NCBI RefSeq assembly: GCF_001856665.1
Contig: NZ_CP017781.1
Location: forward strand, 1,831,501-1,895,500
Reading direction: 5' to 3'
Source: Rhodobacter xanthinilyticus
GTDB taxonomy: Bacteria; Pseudomonadota; Alphaproteobacteria; Rhodobacterales; Rhodobacteraceae
DNA: 64,000 nucleotides
Each line of letters begins with the position of its first letter. Position 1 is the first letter of the stretch. A program made the translations under genes and the position numbers. Under the pieces are notes generated by a model. It was given only the letters and a program-made list of their open reading frames with translations. It did not search any database and was not told the DNA's origin. This document shows positions 25,200 through 33,158 of the stretch, piece after piece.

Positions 25200-26074
25200 C
25201 TGCTCTCTCCGATTGTCTGCACCGCTCCCTCCTCGGGGAGACGGTAGGTTGTTATGCCCGCGGTCTCGAGCCGCGATGCGCCGCCAAGCGGCACCCGCTC
25301 CGAATGGCCGACAAACAGCCAGCCGCCGGGGTTCAGGCAGGCTTCGAACCGTTGCCACAGGCGCGTTTGCGCCGGCTGGTCGAAGTAGATCACCACGTTG
25401 CGGCAGAAGATGATGTCGAAGCGGCCCTTCATCGGCCAGGTTTCGTGCAGGTTCAGTTCCCGAAACGAGACGAGCTGGCGCAATTGCGGCACGATCTCGA
25501 AGCCCTCGGGGTGGGGGCGGGTGTATTTCTTTTGCAACGGCTCCGGGATGCCATCGAGCGCGGCGCTGTCATAGACACCGCGCGTGCCCCGCGCGATCAT
25601 CACCGGGTCGATGTCGCTGGCGAGGATGCGCACATCGCGCGAGCCGACCTCGCTGCACATCTCGGTCAGCACCATCGCGATCGTATAGGCTTCCTGGCCA
25701 TTGGACGAGCCCGCCGACCAGATCCGCACCCGGCCGCCCGCCTTGGCCCGCGCCAGAAGCGGCGGCAGGGCCTTTTCGCGCAGCGTATCGAAATGGTGCT
25801 TTTCTCGGAAGAAATGGGTCACATTGGTGGTCAGCGCGGAGATCATCTCGCGCCGTTCGGAGGCCCCTTCCTCGGATTTCACCAAGGCGATGTAGCCCTG
25901 ATAGTCGCTCAGACCCAGCTTGCGCAGGCGTTTGGCAAGGCGCGATTGAACCATCGAGCTCTTGTTCGGATTGATGACGATCCCGGCATATTCATAGAGA
26001 ATGGCCGCGATCGCCTGCAATTCCGACGCGCTGGGGGGCTGATGCCCGGAGGGAGGGGGGAAGGCTTGTGTCAT
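25190..26074 (-). CDS. cheR: Chemotaxis protein methyltransferase CheR
   Basis: This 294-residue SAM-dependent enzyme methylates receptor glutamates. The N-terminal helical domain contains KSSMVQSRLAKRLRKLG and TTNVTHFFREKHHF; the methyltransferase domain has RIWSAGSSNGQEAYTIAM, ILASDIDPVMI, FDIIFCRNVVIYF and GWLFVGHSE, all family hallmarks. It overlaps cheW by 4 bases upstream and cheY by 10 downstream. The receptor in the facing operon has a WxxF tail that could bind it. Confidence 0.96.
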   Translation of the reverse strand: MTQAFPPPSGHQPPSASELQAIAAILYEYAGIVINPNKSSMVQSRLAKRLRKLGLSDYQGYIALVKSEEGASERREMISALTTNVTHFFREKHHFDTLREKALPPLLARAKAGGRVRIWSAGSSNGQEAYTIAMVLTEMCSEVGSRDVRILASDIDPVMIARGTRGVYDSAALDGIPEPLQKKYTRPHPEGFEIVPQLRQLVSFRELNLHETWPMKGRFDIIFCRNVVIYFDQPAQTRLWQRFEACLNPGGWLFVGHSERVPLGGASRLETAGITTYRLPEEGAVQTIGESRWP

Positions 26075-26532
26075 GCGGCTTCCGAGGCTTCGTCGGGGAG
26101 CACGGCCCCGAGATCAAGAACGCGGATCATCCGGCCATCGACGATGGTGAGGGCCTCGATGAAACTGTGGGCGGTGTCGGCGGCAAGCTCGGGCGGGGCC
26201 TGAAGCTCATTGCGCGGCAGCGCGAGAATGTCGGAGACCGCATCGACGAGCAGGCCCGCCGTCTGGCTGCCGACCTGAACGACGATGATGACGTTGCGCG
26301 CATCGCCTTCGACCGGCGCCATCCCGAGGCGCACCGAGAGGTCGACCACCGGCAGCACCGTGCCGCGCAGGTTGATCACGCCGCGCACATAGGCGGGCGC
26401 ATGGGGCAGGGGCGTCGCCCGGGTCCAGCCGCGGATCTCGCGCACCGACATGATGTCGACGCTGTATTCTTCCTCGGCAAGGCGAAACGACAGCAGTTCG
26501 AGTTCGGAGGTGTTGGAGCTATGGTCAGCCAT
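26071..26532 (-). CDS. cheW: Chemotaxis coupling protein CheW
   Basis: This 153-residue scaffold links receptors to CheA. It has the SH3-like CheW fold signatures LLSFRLAEEEYSVDIMSVREI, YVRGVINLRGTVLPVVDLSVRLG and ILALPRNELQ. It lies 6 bases downstream of cheA and overlaps cheR by 4 bases. Confidence 0.95.
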   Translation of the reverse strand: MADHSSNTSELELLSFRLAEEEYSVDIMSVREIRGWTRATPLPHAPAYVRGVINLRGTVLPVVDLSVRLGMAPVEGDARNVIIVVQVGSQTAGLLVDAVSDILALPRNELQAPPELAADTAHSFIEALTIVDGRMIRVLDLGAVLPDEASEAA

Positions 26533-26538
26533 GGGGTG

Positions 26539-28740
26539 TTATCCTGCAAGAGCGAGGTTGGGGCCGCGGGTCCGGCCGGAAGCGTTCTGCACGAGGTCGG
26601 CAGGGTCGAGGATCAGCGCGATCTGACCGTCGCCCAGGATCGTCGCCGCGGCGACACCGGGGATATGGCCATAGCTGCGTTGCAGGCCCTTGATGACGAC
26701 CTGGCGCTGTTCGAGGATCGCATCGACGATCAGGGCGCTGCGCGCACCGTTTTCCTGTGCGGTGAGGAGCACGATCCCGCCCTCGTAATTGGCGCGCGGG
26801 CAGCGGTAGCCGAGTTCGGCGCCGAGGTCATAGAGCGGCACGAAGGCGCCGCGCACATGGATCACATTGGTTTCCGGGCCGAGCGCGCGGATATCCTCGC
26901 CCGAAAGCGTCGCGGTTTCGAGGATCGAGGAGAGCGGCACGACGAGGGTTTCGCCCGCCACGCTGACCACCATCCCGTCGAGCACCGCGAGCGTCAGCGG
27001 CAGCGAGATCGAGAAGCGGGTGCCCTTGCCGGGTTCGGAGGAGATGCTGATCCGCCCGCCGAGCGACTGGATCGAGGAGCGCACCACATCCATGCCGACC
27101 CCGCGCCCCGAGAGCGCCGAGACCTTGTCGGCGGTCGAGAACCCGGGCAGGAACAGCAGATTGTCGATCTCGGCATCGCTGAGTTGCGCATCGGGGGCGA
27201 CCAGCCCCTTGGCGATGGCGATATCGCGCACTTTCGGGCGGTTGATGCCGGCGCCATCGTCGGAGACTTCGATGACCACGCGGCCCGAGCGGTGTTGCGC
27301 GGAAAGGGTGATCACCCCCTCGGTCGGTTTGCCGGCGGCGACGCGCGTGTCGGGGGTTTCAAGCCCGTGGTCGACCGCGTTGCGGATCATGTGGGTGAGC
27401 GGATCGGCAAGGCGTTCGATCACGGTCTTGTCGACCTCGGTGGCCTCGCCCTCGGTGCGCAGGCGCACTTCCTTGCCCACCGCATGCGAGGCCTCGCGCA
27501 CGATCCGGGCCATGCGCTGGAACAGCGGTTTGACCGGTTGGGCGCGGATCATCATCACGCTGTCCTGGATGTCGCGGGTCAGCATCATGAAGGCTTCGAG
27601 CCCGGTCATCACCGCGGAATTGGGCGGCAAGCCGGCTTCGGCGACCGATTGCGCGAGCATCGCCTGGTTGATCACCAGCTCGCCCACGAGGTTCACGAGA
27701 CGATCAATGCGGTCGAGATCGACGCGCACGGTGGCCGAGGCCTCGGCATGTTCTTTCGAATTGGCCGCCGCCGCCGCAGGGGCAACCACGGCCGACAGGG
27801 CGGCGGCGCTCTCCGGCGCTTCGGCGCTGGACGGGGCGGGCGCGGCGGCCGCAGTCGGCGCGGGCGGATCCTCGAAGAAGCCAAAGCCCGTGTCCTCGGT
27901 CGCGCTGTCGGGGAGCGCGGCGAGCGTGGGGGCGGACGAAAGCGCGGGCGCCAGATCGGGCAGCCCCGCGGCCCCTTCGGTGATGTCGATCTGGCAGACA
28001 TCCTCGACGAAATCGAAGACCTCGCGGATGTCGGCATCGGTGATGTCGCCGGTGAGGGTGATCTGCCAATGCAGCGTCACCGCCTCCGGGTCGAGCGCGT
28101 CGAGATCGGCGGGGCTGTCCTCGATGCAAAGCACCGAAGCCTCGCCGAGCGCAGCGAGCGCACGCAGCAGGTGCAGCGGCTCATTGCCCGAGGCATAGAG
28201 CGCCGCGCTGGGGCGCATCACCACGGTCCAGACCGGCAATTCCGAGGCCGCCTCCTCGGGCGCGAGATCCTCGTCCAGAGCGCCGCCGAAATCGAAGCTC
28301 AGCCCCATCGGCTGAAAATCGGTGACCTCTTCCTCCGCGGCGGGGCCGGCGCCGCCGCCGATCAGCTTCTCGAGCTCGACCAGACATTCCTCCGAGCCCG
28401 GCGGCACCGGTCCCGCATCGCGCGCCGCGCGCACATGGTCGCCGAGCAGATCCGCCGCGTGGAAGAACAGCTTCATCGCCTCGGGGGTCAGCTCGAGCCG
28501 CCCCGAGCGCAGCTCATCGAGCACCGTCTCGTAACGGTGGGCGAAGCCGACCAGAGCATCGAGGCCGAAGGCCCCGGCACCGCCCTTGATCGAATGAACA
28601 GCCCGGAACACGACGTTGATCGTCTCATTGTCGTAGTTGCCCTCGTCCATGTCGGAGAGCGCATCTTGCAGGCTTTCGAGCAGTTCTTCGCATTCGATGA
28701 AGAAACTTGCCCGGATTTCGGCCATCGGGTCGGTCGCCAT
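26539..28740 (-). CDS. cheA: Chemotaxis histidine kinase CheA
   Basis: This 733-residue kinase phosphorylates CheY and CheB. P1 carries the phospho-site His49 in RAVHSIKGGAGAFG; P2 (about 180-260) is followed by an Ala/Pro-rich linker; P3 dimerisation has RIDRLVNLVGELVINQAML; the P4 ATPase has HMIRNAVDHGLE, DDGAGIN and SGRGVGMDVV; P5, the CheW-like regulatory domain, ends the protein. All key boxes are present, so it should be active. It is the third gene of the minus-strand operon. Confidence 0.97.
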   Translation of the reverse strand: MATDPMAEIRASFFIECEELLESLQDALSDMDEGNYDNETINVVFRAVHSIKGGAGAFGLDALVGFAHRYETVLDELRSGRLELTPEAMKLFFHAADLLGDHVRAARDAGPVPPGSEECLVELEKLIGGGAGPAAEEEVTDFQPMGLSFDFGGALDEDLAPEEAASELPVWTVVMRPSAALYASGNEPLHLLRALAALGEASVLCIEDSPADLDALDPEAVTLHWQITLTGDITDADIREVFDFVEDVCQIDITEGAAGLPDLAPALSSAPTLAALPDSATEDTGFGFFEDPPAPTAAAAPAPSSAEAPESAAALSAVVAPAAAAANSKEHAEASATVRVDLDRIDRLVNLVGELVINQAMLAQSVAEAGLPPNSAVMTGLEAFMMLTRDIQDSVMMIRAQPVKPLFQRMARIVREASHAVGKEVRLRTEGEATEVDKTVIERLADPLTHMIRNAVDHGLETPDTRVAAGKPTEGVITLSAQHRSGRVVIEVSDDGAGINRPKVRDIAIAKGLVAPDAQLSDAEIDNLLFLPGFSTADKVSALSGRGVGMDVVRSSIQSLGGRISISSEPGKGTRFSISLPLTLAVLDGMVVSVAGETLVVPLSSILETATLSGEDIRALGPETNVIHVRGAFVPLYDLGAELGYRCPRANYEGGIVLLTAQENGARSALIVDAILEQRQVVIKGLQRSYGHIPGVAAATILGDGQIALILDPADLVQNASGRTRGPNLALAG

Positions 28741-28751
28741 GGTCTCCTCCT

Positions 28752-29117
28752 TCAGCCCGCAACCATCTGCAGGGCCTTGATCAGCTTGGGCGGATCGAAC
28801 GGTTTGACGATCCAGCCGGTCGCGCCGGCGGCGCGGGCGCGCGCCTTCAGTTCGGGCGCGGATTCCGTCGTCAGCACGAGGATCGGCGTGGCGCGGTGCT
28901 TGTCCTGCCCCCGCACCGCCTCGATGAAGCCGAAACCGTCGAGCCGCGGCATGTTGATGTCGGAAATGATCGCATCGGGGGCGATGCCCTCGAGCACCTC
29001 GAGCCCATGCACGCCATCTTCCGCCAGATGCAGGGTGATCCCGGCCTCCGTCAGGGCGAGTTTGAGCATATCGCGGATCGTGCGGCTGTCATCGACCGCA
29101 AGGACTGTCAGGCTCAT
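28752..29117 (-). CDS. cheY: Response regulator CheY (first copy)
   Basis: This 121-residue receiver has VLAVDDSRTIRD (Asp9, Asp10), phosphoacceptor Asp53 in IISDINMPRLDG, ILVLTTES with the switch Thr, and IVKPFD with the Lys. Its place next to cheA matches CheY1 of Sinorhizobium, which acts as a phosphate sink there; here that role is inferred. It overlaps the STAS gene by 4 bases. Confidence 0.93.
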   Translation of the reverse strand: MSLTVLAVDDSRTIRDMLKLALTEAGITLHLAEDGVHGLEVLEGIAPDAIISDINMPRLDGFGFIEAVRGQDKHRATPILVLTTESAPELKARARAAGATGWIVKPFDPPKLIKALQMVAG

Positions 29118-29389
29118 GCGGCCTCCTCGGATTGCACATCACTGAGTTCCACGCCGAAGATCGCCAGAGCCTCGTCAAAGGCCTCCGAGCGCGGCGAAAT
29201 TGAGAAGGGCAGGGCCCGGGCGCGCCAGCTGCGGGCCGAGGCCAGCAAGACTTGCAACCCGAGGCCGCCGAAATGGGTCACCGCCCCCGCATCCAGTGTC
29301 AGCGGCGCGCCCTGAGCGGCGCGCAATTGCGCCGTGAGCTCGCCCACATGCGAGAGATCGACCCGAGGAGGAAGCGCGAGCACTGTCAT
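29114..29389 (-). CDS. STAS-domain protein, first gene of the che operon
   Basis: This 91-residue stand-alone STAS domain contains LTLDAGAVTHFGGLGLQVLLASARSW, the conserved loop and helix that in SpoIIAA-type proteins holds the phosphorylatable Ser; here that position reads Gly (HFGGLG), so phospho-switching is doubtful. Rhizobial che operons begin with a similar STAS gene linked to CheA-CheY1 signalling. A comparable role is inferred. GAGGAGG is found upstream of ATG 29389 (revcomp of 29364-29370 is internal, so the start relies on the Met and frame). Confidence 0.8.
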   Translation of the reverse strand: MTVLALPPRVDLSHVGELTAQLRAAQGAPLTLDAGAVTHFGGLGLQVLLASARSWRARALPFSISPRSEAFDEALAIFGVELSDVQSEEAA

Positions 29390-29436
29390 CGCACGACCTC
29401 AAAATGAGTGGTCAGGAAAAGGCGCACCGTGTTCCC

Positions 29437-29455
29437 CTTTCATTCCAGATGAAAG
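29437..29455. repeat. Inverted repeat in the leader of the minus-strand che operon
   Basis: CTTTCAT-N5-ATGAAAG is a perfect 7-bp palindrome 48 bp before the STAS start; it may be a protein site or an RNA hairpin in the leader. Confidence 0.55.
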
Positions 29456-29474
29456 AGGCTTAACCCGCCACCAG

Positions 29475-29489
29475 TTAAGATTGGTTTGA
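29475..29489. promoter_or_regulatory. CtrA-like box before the minus-strand che operon
   Basis: TTAA-GATTGGT-TTGA (TCAA-N7-TTAA on minus) matches the CtrA box at seven of eight positions and lies 86 bp before the STAS start. Another TTAA (29460-29463) is adjacent. Confidence 0.4.
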
Positions 29490-29498
29490 CGCACGCGG

Positions 29499-30476
29499 TT
29501 ATTTTCGCGCGGCAAGCGTCTCGAGATGGGCCGCGCAGCCCGTGAGCGCGGCATAATCGTCTTCAATCACGGAAATCGGAAATTTTTCCATCATTTCCGA
29601 GAATCGGCCCTTGGCATGGAAGGCCTCGGCAAAGCCGAATCGTTCGAGCCAGGGTGTGAAGGCGCGCGCGACGCCGCCGCAAAGGTAAATCCCCCCGAAG
29701 GGCAGGTGCACGAGCGCCAGATCCCCCGCCGTCATCCCGAGCATCCGCACGAAGAGCCGGCCCGCGCTTTGCGCCAGCGCCTCGCCCGCCTCGAGCCCGG
29801 CCATGATCTCGGCCGCCGCGCGCAGCGTCTCGGTGCCGGCCTCGGCGGTGACAAAGCCGTAAACCCGCTCGAAGCCGCGCCCCGAGAGCACATGTTCGAC
29901 CGAGGCGAAGAGATGCTTGCCCTGCACATAATGCATCAAGGCCATGTCGCGCGCGTTTTGCACCGGCATCGAGATATGGCCGCATTCCGAGGCCGCGACG
30001 AAGCGCAGCCCATGCGCCTCATGCACCGGCGCCGCGTTGAAGCCGGTGCCGAGCCCGATCACGAGCTGCCCCGCCGCGCGCGGCGCGGGCGCGCCGGGCA
30101 GGATCACGCGCGTCGCACCCGGCGCCAGATGGCCGAGCGCATAGCCCTGCGCCTGCAGATCGTTGAGGATCGCCACGCGCCCCGCGCCGGTGACCTCGGC
30201 GATCCGCTCGGCGCGGATCTGCCAATCGAGATTGGTCATCACAGCACTCGAACCATCGACCGCGACCGGCCCCGCCACCGCCACGCAAGCCCCCGCCAGC
30301 GCACCGATCTCGCGCGCGGCGCAATATTCGGCCAGCACCTCCTCGAGGCTCGCGCGCCCGGCGTTGGTGAACCGCGCAATCGTCTCGGGCCGGAGCCGCC
30401 CGCCCTCGGCCAGCGCCACGCGGGTATTCGTTCCGCCGATATCGGCCAGAAGGCTCAGGCGGGTCTGATCGTTCAT
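29499..30476 (-). CDS. glk: Glucokinase
   Basis: This 325-residue E. coli-type glucokinase phosphorylates free glucose with ATP. LLADIGGTNTRVALAEG is the phosphate loop; VIGLGTGFNAAPV and AASECGHISMPV are the adenosine and sugar-binding segments. It overlaps the beta-glucosidase-family gene by 4 bases and is the last gene of lacI-bgl-glk, so it handles glucose freed from imported glucosides. The long gap to the che operon has no obvious terminator, so some read-through cannot be excluded. Confidence 0.93.
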   Translation of the reverse strand: MNDQTRLSLLADIGGTNTRVALAEGGRLRPETIARFTNAGRASLEEVLAEYCAAREIGALAGACVAVAGPVAVDGSSAVMTNLDWQIRAERIAEVTGAGRVAILNDLQAQGYALGHLAPGATRVILPGAPAPRAAGQLVIGLGTGFNAAPVHEAHGLRFVAASECGHISMPVQNARDMALMHYVQGKHLFASVEHVLSGRGFERVYGFVTAEAGTETLRAAAEIMAGLEAGEALAQSAGRLFVRMLGMTAGDLALVHLPFGGIYLCGGVARAFTPWLERFGFAEAFHAKGRFSEMMEKFPISVIEDDYAALTGCAAHLETLAARK

Positions 30477-31813
30477 GCGCGCGTCTCCAATGCCGTTCTC
30501 CAGGCGTGATAGGACGCCTTCGGGGTGCGTCGCAAGCTCTCGAAATCGACATGGACAAGGCCGAAGCGCTTCTCATAGCCGAGGGCCCATTCGTAATTAT
30601 CGAGAAGCGACCAGGCAATATAGCCCCGCAGCGGCACCCCCGCCGCAATCGCCGCGCGCGCCTCGGCCAAATGGGCGGCGGTATAGGCGATGCGGTCGGC
30701 ATCCTCCACCGCGCCATCCATCACCCGGTCGGGCGCGGCCATGCCGTTTTCGGTGATATAGAGGGGCAGGGCGCCGGTATAGTCGCGCGCGATGCGCCGC
30801 AGAAAGGCGCCGAGGCCCTCGGGGCAGATCTCCCAGCCCATCTCGGTCTTCGGGCCGGGGCCCGGGCGGGTGCCAAGCGCGGGCCAGGGCCCGGGCGCCG
30901 GCGCGATCCGCGCGCAGGTGTAATAATTCAGCCCGAACCAGTCGAGCGGCGCCTGGATCGTGGCGAAATCCGCCTCCCAACCCGCGGGCAGATGGGGCGC
31001 AAAGCCCTCGAGCACCTCCTCGGGGTAGCGGCCCAGAAACAGCGCCTCGGTAAAGAAGCGGTTGTAGATCGCATCATAGCGGCGCGCGGCCGCCGCGGCC
31101 TCAGGGGTTTCATCGGCGGGCAGGGCATATTCGAAATTGCACACCGCGCCGAGGTTTTGCAGCCCTTGGCCCCGCCAGACCTCGATTGCCCGGCCATGCG
31201 CCAGAAGCAGGTGATGCATCGCGCGCGCGGTGGCGCGGATATCGCGCAGGCCCGGTGCATGAACCCCCTCGAAATGGCCAAGCCAGCCCGCACAATAAGG
31301 CTCGTTCAAGGGCGCGGCCGACCACAGCCGGTCGCCATAGGCGCGCCCCACGATCTCGGCAAACTCGGCGATATGATCGGCGATCTCGCGGTTGCGCCAG
31401 CCGCCGCGATCGGCGAGCGCGGCCGGCAGCTCCCAATGATAGAGCGTCAGCGCCGGTTTCAGCCCGCGCGCGAGCATGCCGTCGATCAGCCGGTCATAGA
31501 AGGCCAGTCCCTCGGGGTTCACCCGCCCGCGCCCCTCGGGCAGGAGCCGCGCCCAGGAGGTCGAGAAGCGATAGACATCAAAGCCCGCGCCCGCGACGAG
31601 ATCGAGATCCTCGGCCCAGCGGTGGTAATGATCGCAGGCCCGCGCGCCGTTTTCCGCGCGGGTGACATTGCCTGGCGTGGCGGCGAAAGTGTCCCAATGC
31701 GTCTGGCCCGCGCCGCCAAAGCCATGGCCCTCGATCTGATAGGCCGAGGTCGCGGTGCCGAAGAGAAAGCCCGCGGGGAAGGCCGCGCGGGGCGGCAGCG
31801 CGGCGCCGCTCAT
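30473..31813 (-). CDS. GH1 glycosidase (beta-glucosidase)
   Basis: This 446-residue cytoplasmic GH1 enzyme has FLFGTATSAYQIEG at the N-terminus, TLYHWELPAALADRGGW, the acid/base Glu in PLNEPYCAGW and the nucleophile Glu in LYITENGM. It hydrolyses beta-linked glucosides such as cellobiose. Its presence inside an alpha-glucoside locus suggests the regulon handles mixed glucosides. It overlaps lacI and glk by 4 bases each (ATGA). Confidence 0.93.
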   Translation of the reverse strand: MSGAALPPRAAFPAGFLFGTATSAYQIEGHGFGGAGQTHWDTFAATPGNVTRAENGARACDHYHRWAEDLDLVAGAGFDVYRFSTSWARLLPEGRGRVNPEGLAFYDRLIDGMLARGLKPALTLYHWELPAALADRGGWRNREIADHIAEFAEIVGRAYGDRLWSAAPLNEPYCAGWLGHFEGVHAPGLRDIRATARAMHHLLLAHGRAIEVWRGQGLQNLGAVCNFEYALPADETPEAAAAARRYDAIYNRFFTEALFLGRYPEEVLEGFAPHLPAGWEADFATIQAPLDWFGLNYYTCARIAPAPGPWPALGTRPGPGPKTEMGWEICPEGLGAFLRRIARDYTGALPLYITENGMAAPDRVMDGAVEDADRIAYTAAHLAEARAAIAAGVPLRGYIAWSLLDNYEWALGYEKRFGLVHVDFESLRRTPKASYHAWRTALETRA

Positions 31814-32841
31814 GGCCGCACCGGGCAGGGGCCGCTCGACTGGCCCACAACCAGCACCGCCTCGAGAAGCTCGTGGCGCGGCGCGCGCTCGCCCTGCGCG
31901 ATCATCTCCAGAAGCATCCGCGCGCAGCGCCGCCCCGCCTCGCGCACCGAGGAGCGCGTCGCGGTGAAGACCGGATCCTCGGCGCCGTTCTTCAGGAAGC
32001 CGAGCTCGTCATCATGGGTGACGATCGAGACCTCGCGCCCGGGCCGCAGCCCCGCCGCCTCGACCGCGCGCCGCACCCCCATCGCCGAAAGGAGCGACGA
32101 GGTCAGAAACGCCGTCGGCGGCGCCGGGCGCGCCAGCATCGCGCGCGCCGCATCATAGCCCTGCGCCTCGGTCATCTCGCCCGCCACCATCAGCGCGGGG
32201 TCCACCTCGAGCCCGCGCTCGGCCATCGCGCGCTCAAACCCCCGCCGGCGCCGCGCGGCGAAATCCATCTCCTCGATGCCGTTGATCAGCGCGATCCGCC
32301 GATGCCCGAGATCGGCGAGAAACTCGGTCGCGCGGGTGAAGGCGCGGGTGTTGTTCACATCGACCCAGGAATAGGGCGTCTCGACCCCCATCGCGCGGCC
32401 ATGGACGACAAAGGGCAGGCCCATTTCCGTGAGCTGCGCGATCCGCGGGTCATTCAGCCGCGGGCCATGCACGATCATCCCGTCGACATTGCCCTTCGAG
32501 CGCACCTCGCGATAGGCGCGCGCCTCATCGGCATCGGGGACGATGGTCAGCACCATGTCATAGCCCTGCTGGGCATAGATCTCGCCGCAGCCGGCGATGA
32601 AATCGGCAAAGACCGGGTTCACGATCTCATGGCGGATCGAGATCGGGATCACATGGCCGATCGCCATCGCGCGGCCGGTGGCGAGGCGCTTGGCCTGGGT
32701 GTTGGGGCGGTAGTTGTGGGCCAGCGCGGCGGCCGCCACGCGCGCCCGCGTCTCGGCATTGACCTCGGGGTAGCCGTTGAGCGCGCGGCTCACGGTCGTC
32801 GGCGAAAGGCCAAGCAGATTGGCAAGCTCTTTCAAGGTCAT
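31810..32841 (-). CDS. aglR: LacI-family repressor of the alpha-glucoside locus (AglR-like)
   Basis: This 343-residue regulator has an N-terminal helix-turn-helix (MTLKELANLLGLSPTTVSRALNGYPEVNAETRARV) and a periplasmic-binding-protein-like effector domain. Its place, divergent to aglEFGAK and leading a glycosidase-glucokinase operon, matches AglR of Sinorhizobium. Two palindromes of LacI type with a central CG (32883-32896, 33063-33076) lie in the shared intergenic region, so it probably represses both transcripts and itself. The effector sugar is inferred to be an alpha-glucoside or glucose. Confidence 0.82.
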   Translation of the reverse strand: MTLKELANLLGLSPTTVSRALNGYPEVNAETRARVAAAALAHNYRPNTQAKRLATGRAMAIGHVIPISIRHEIVNPVFADFIAGCGEIYAQQGYDMVLTIVPDADEARAYREVRSKGNVDGMIVHGPRLNDPRIAQLTEMGLPFVVHGRAMGVETPYSWVDVNNTRAFTRATEFLADLGHRRIALINGIEEMDFAARRRRGFERAMAERGLEVDPALMVAGEMTEAQGYDAARAMLARPAPPTAFLTSSLLSAMGVRRAVEAAGLRPGREVSIVTHDDELGFLKNGAEDPVFTATRSSVREAGRRCARMLLEMIAQGERAPRHELLEAVLVVGQSSGPCPVRP

Positions 32842-32882
32842 CGGAGGGGCCCTATCAACCGGAACGCGCCTTCAAACGGCTC

Positions 32883-32896
32883 TCAAAGCGGTTTGA
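32883..32896. promoter_or_regulatory. LacI-type operator 1 (TCAAAGCGGTTTGA)
   Basis: This palindrome has a central CG and TCAAA/TTTGA arms, 42 bp before the lacI-family start. The form CAAANCGNTTTG is shared with operator 2, 180 bp away. Confidence 0.7.
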
Positions 32897-33062
32897 TGTC
32901 CTTTCAAATTATACCCTCGCCCCGCGCCGGTCAATTCCTGCACCGCAGCATGACGGCCGCGCCGGGATGCTGCGGATGCGAAGGCGATTTCCCCGTCTTA
33001 TCTTGCGCATGCGGCAAAGGCGCCGATTGACTTTCGCGCCCCGATGCGGGAGGCTCAGGCAT

Positions 33063-33076
33063 CCAAAACGCTTTGG
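33063..33076. promoter_or_regulatory. LacI-type operator 2 (CCAAAACGCTTTGG)
   Basis: This palindrome has a central CG and CCAAA/TTTGG arms, 83 bp before aglE. It shares CAAANCGNTTTG with operator 1. A TTGACT (33027-33032) just upstream could be a -35 element, but no good -10 follows. Confidence 0.68.
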
Positions 33077-33158
33077 CCTTCGGGGGCAATTTCCCGCCAA
33101 AGTTGCAGCACACATGCGAGGGCGCCCTCCGCGCGCCCCGGTCTGGGAGGACTGCTTG

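Noticed and set aside
26068-29145. Long plus-strand frame opposite cheW/cheA
   Set aside because: Its translation is a repetitive Arg/Gly/His mixture; the chemotaxis genes on the other strand explain the region.
29460-29478. TTAA...TTAA pair as a perfect CtrA box before the che operon
   Set aside because: Spacing is 11, not 7; the nearby TTAA-N7-TTGA fits better.
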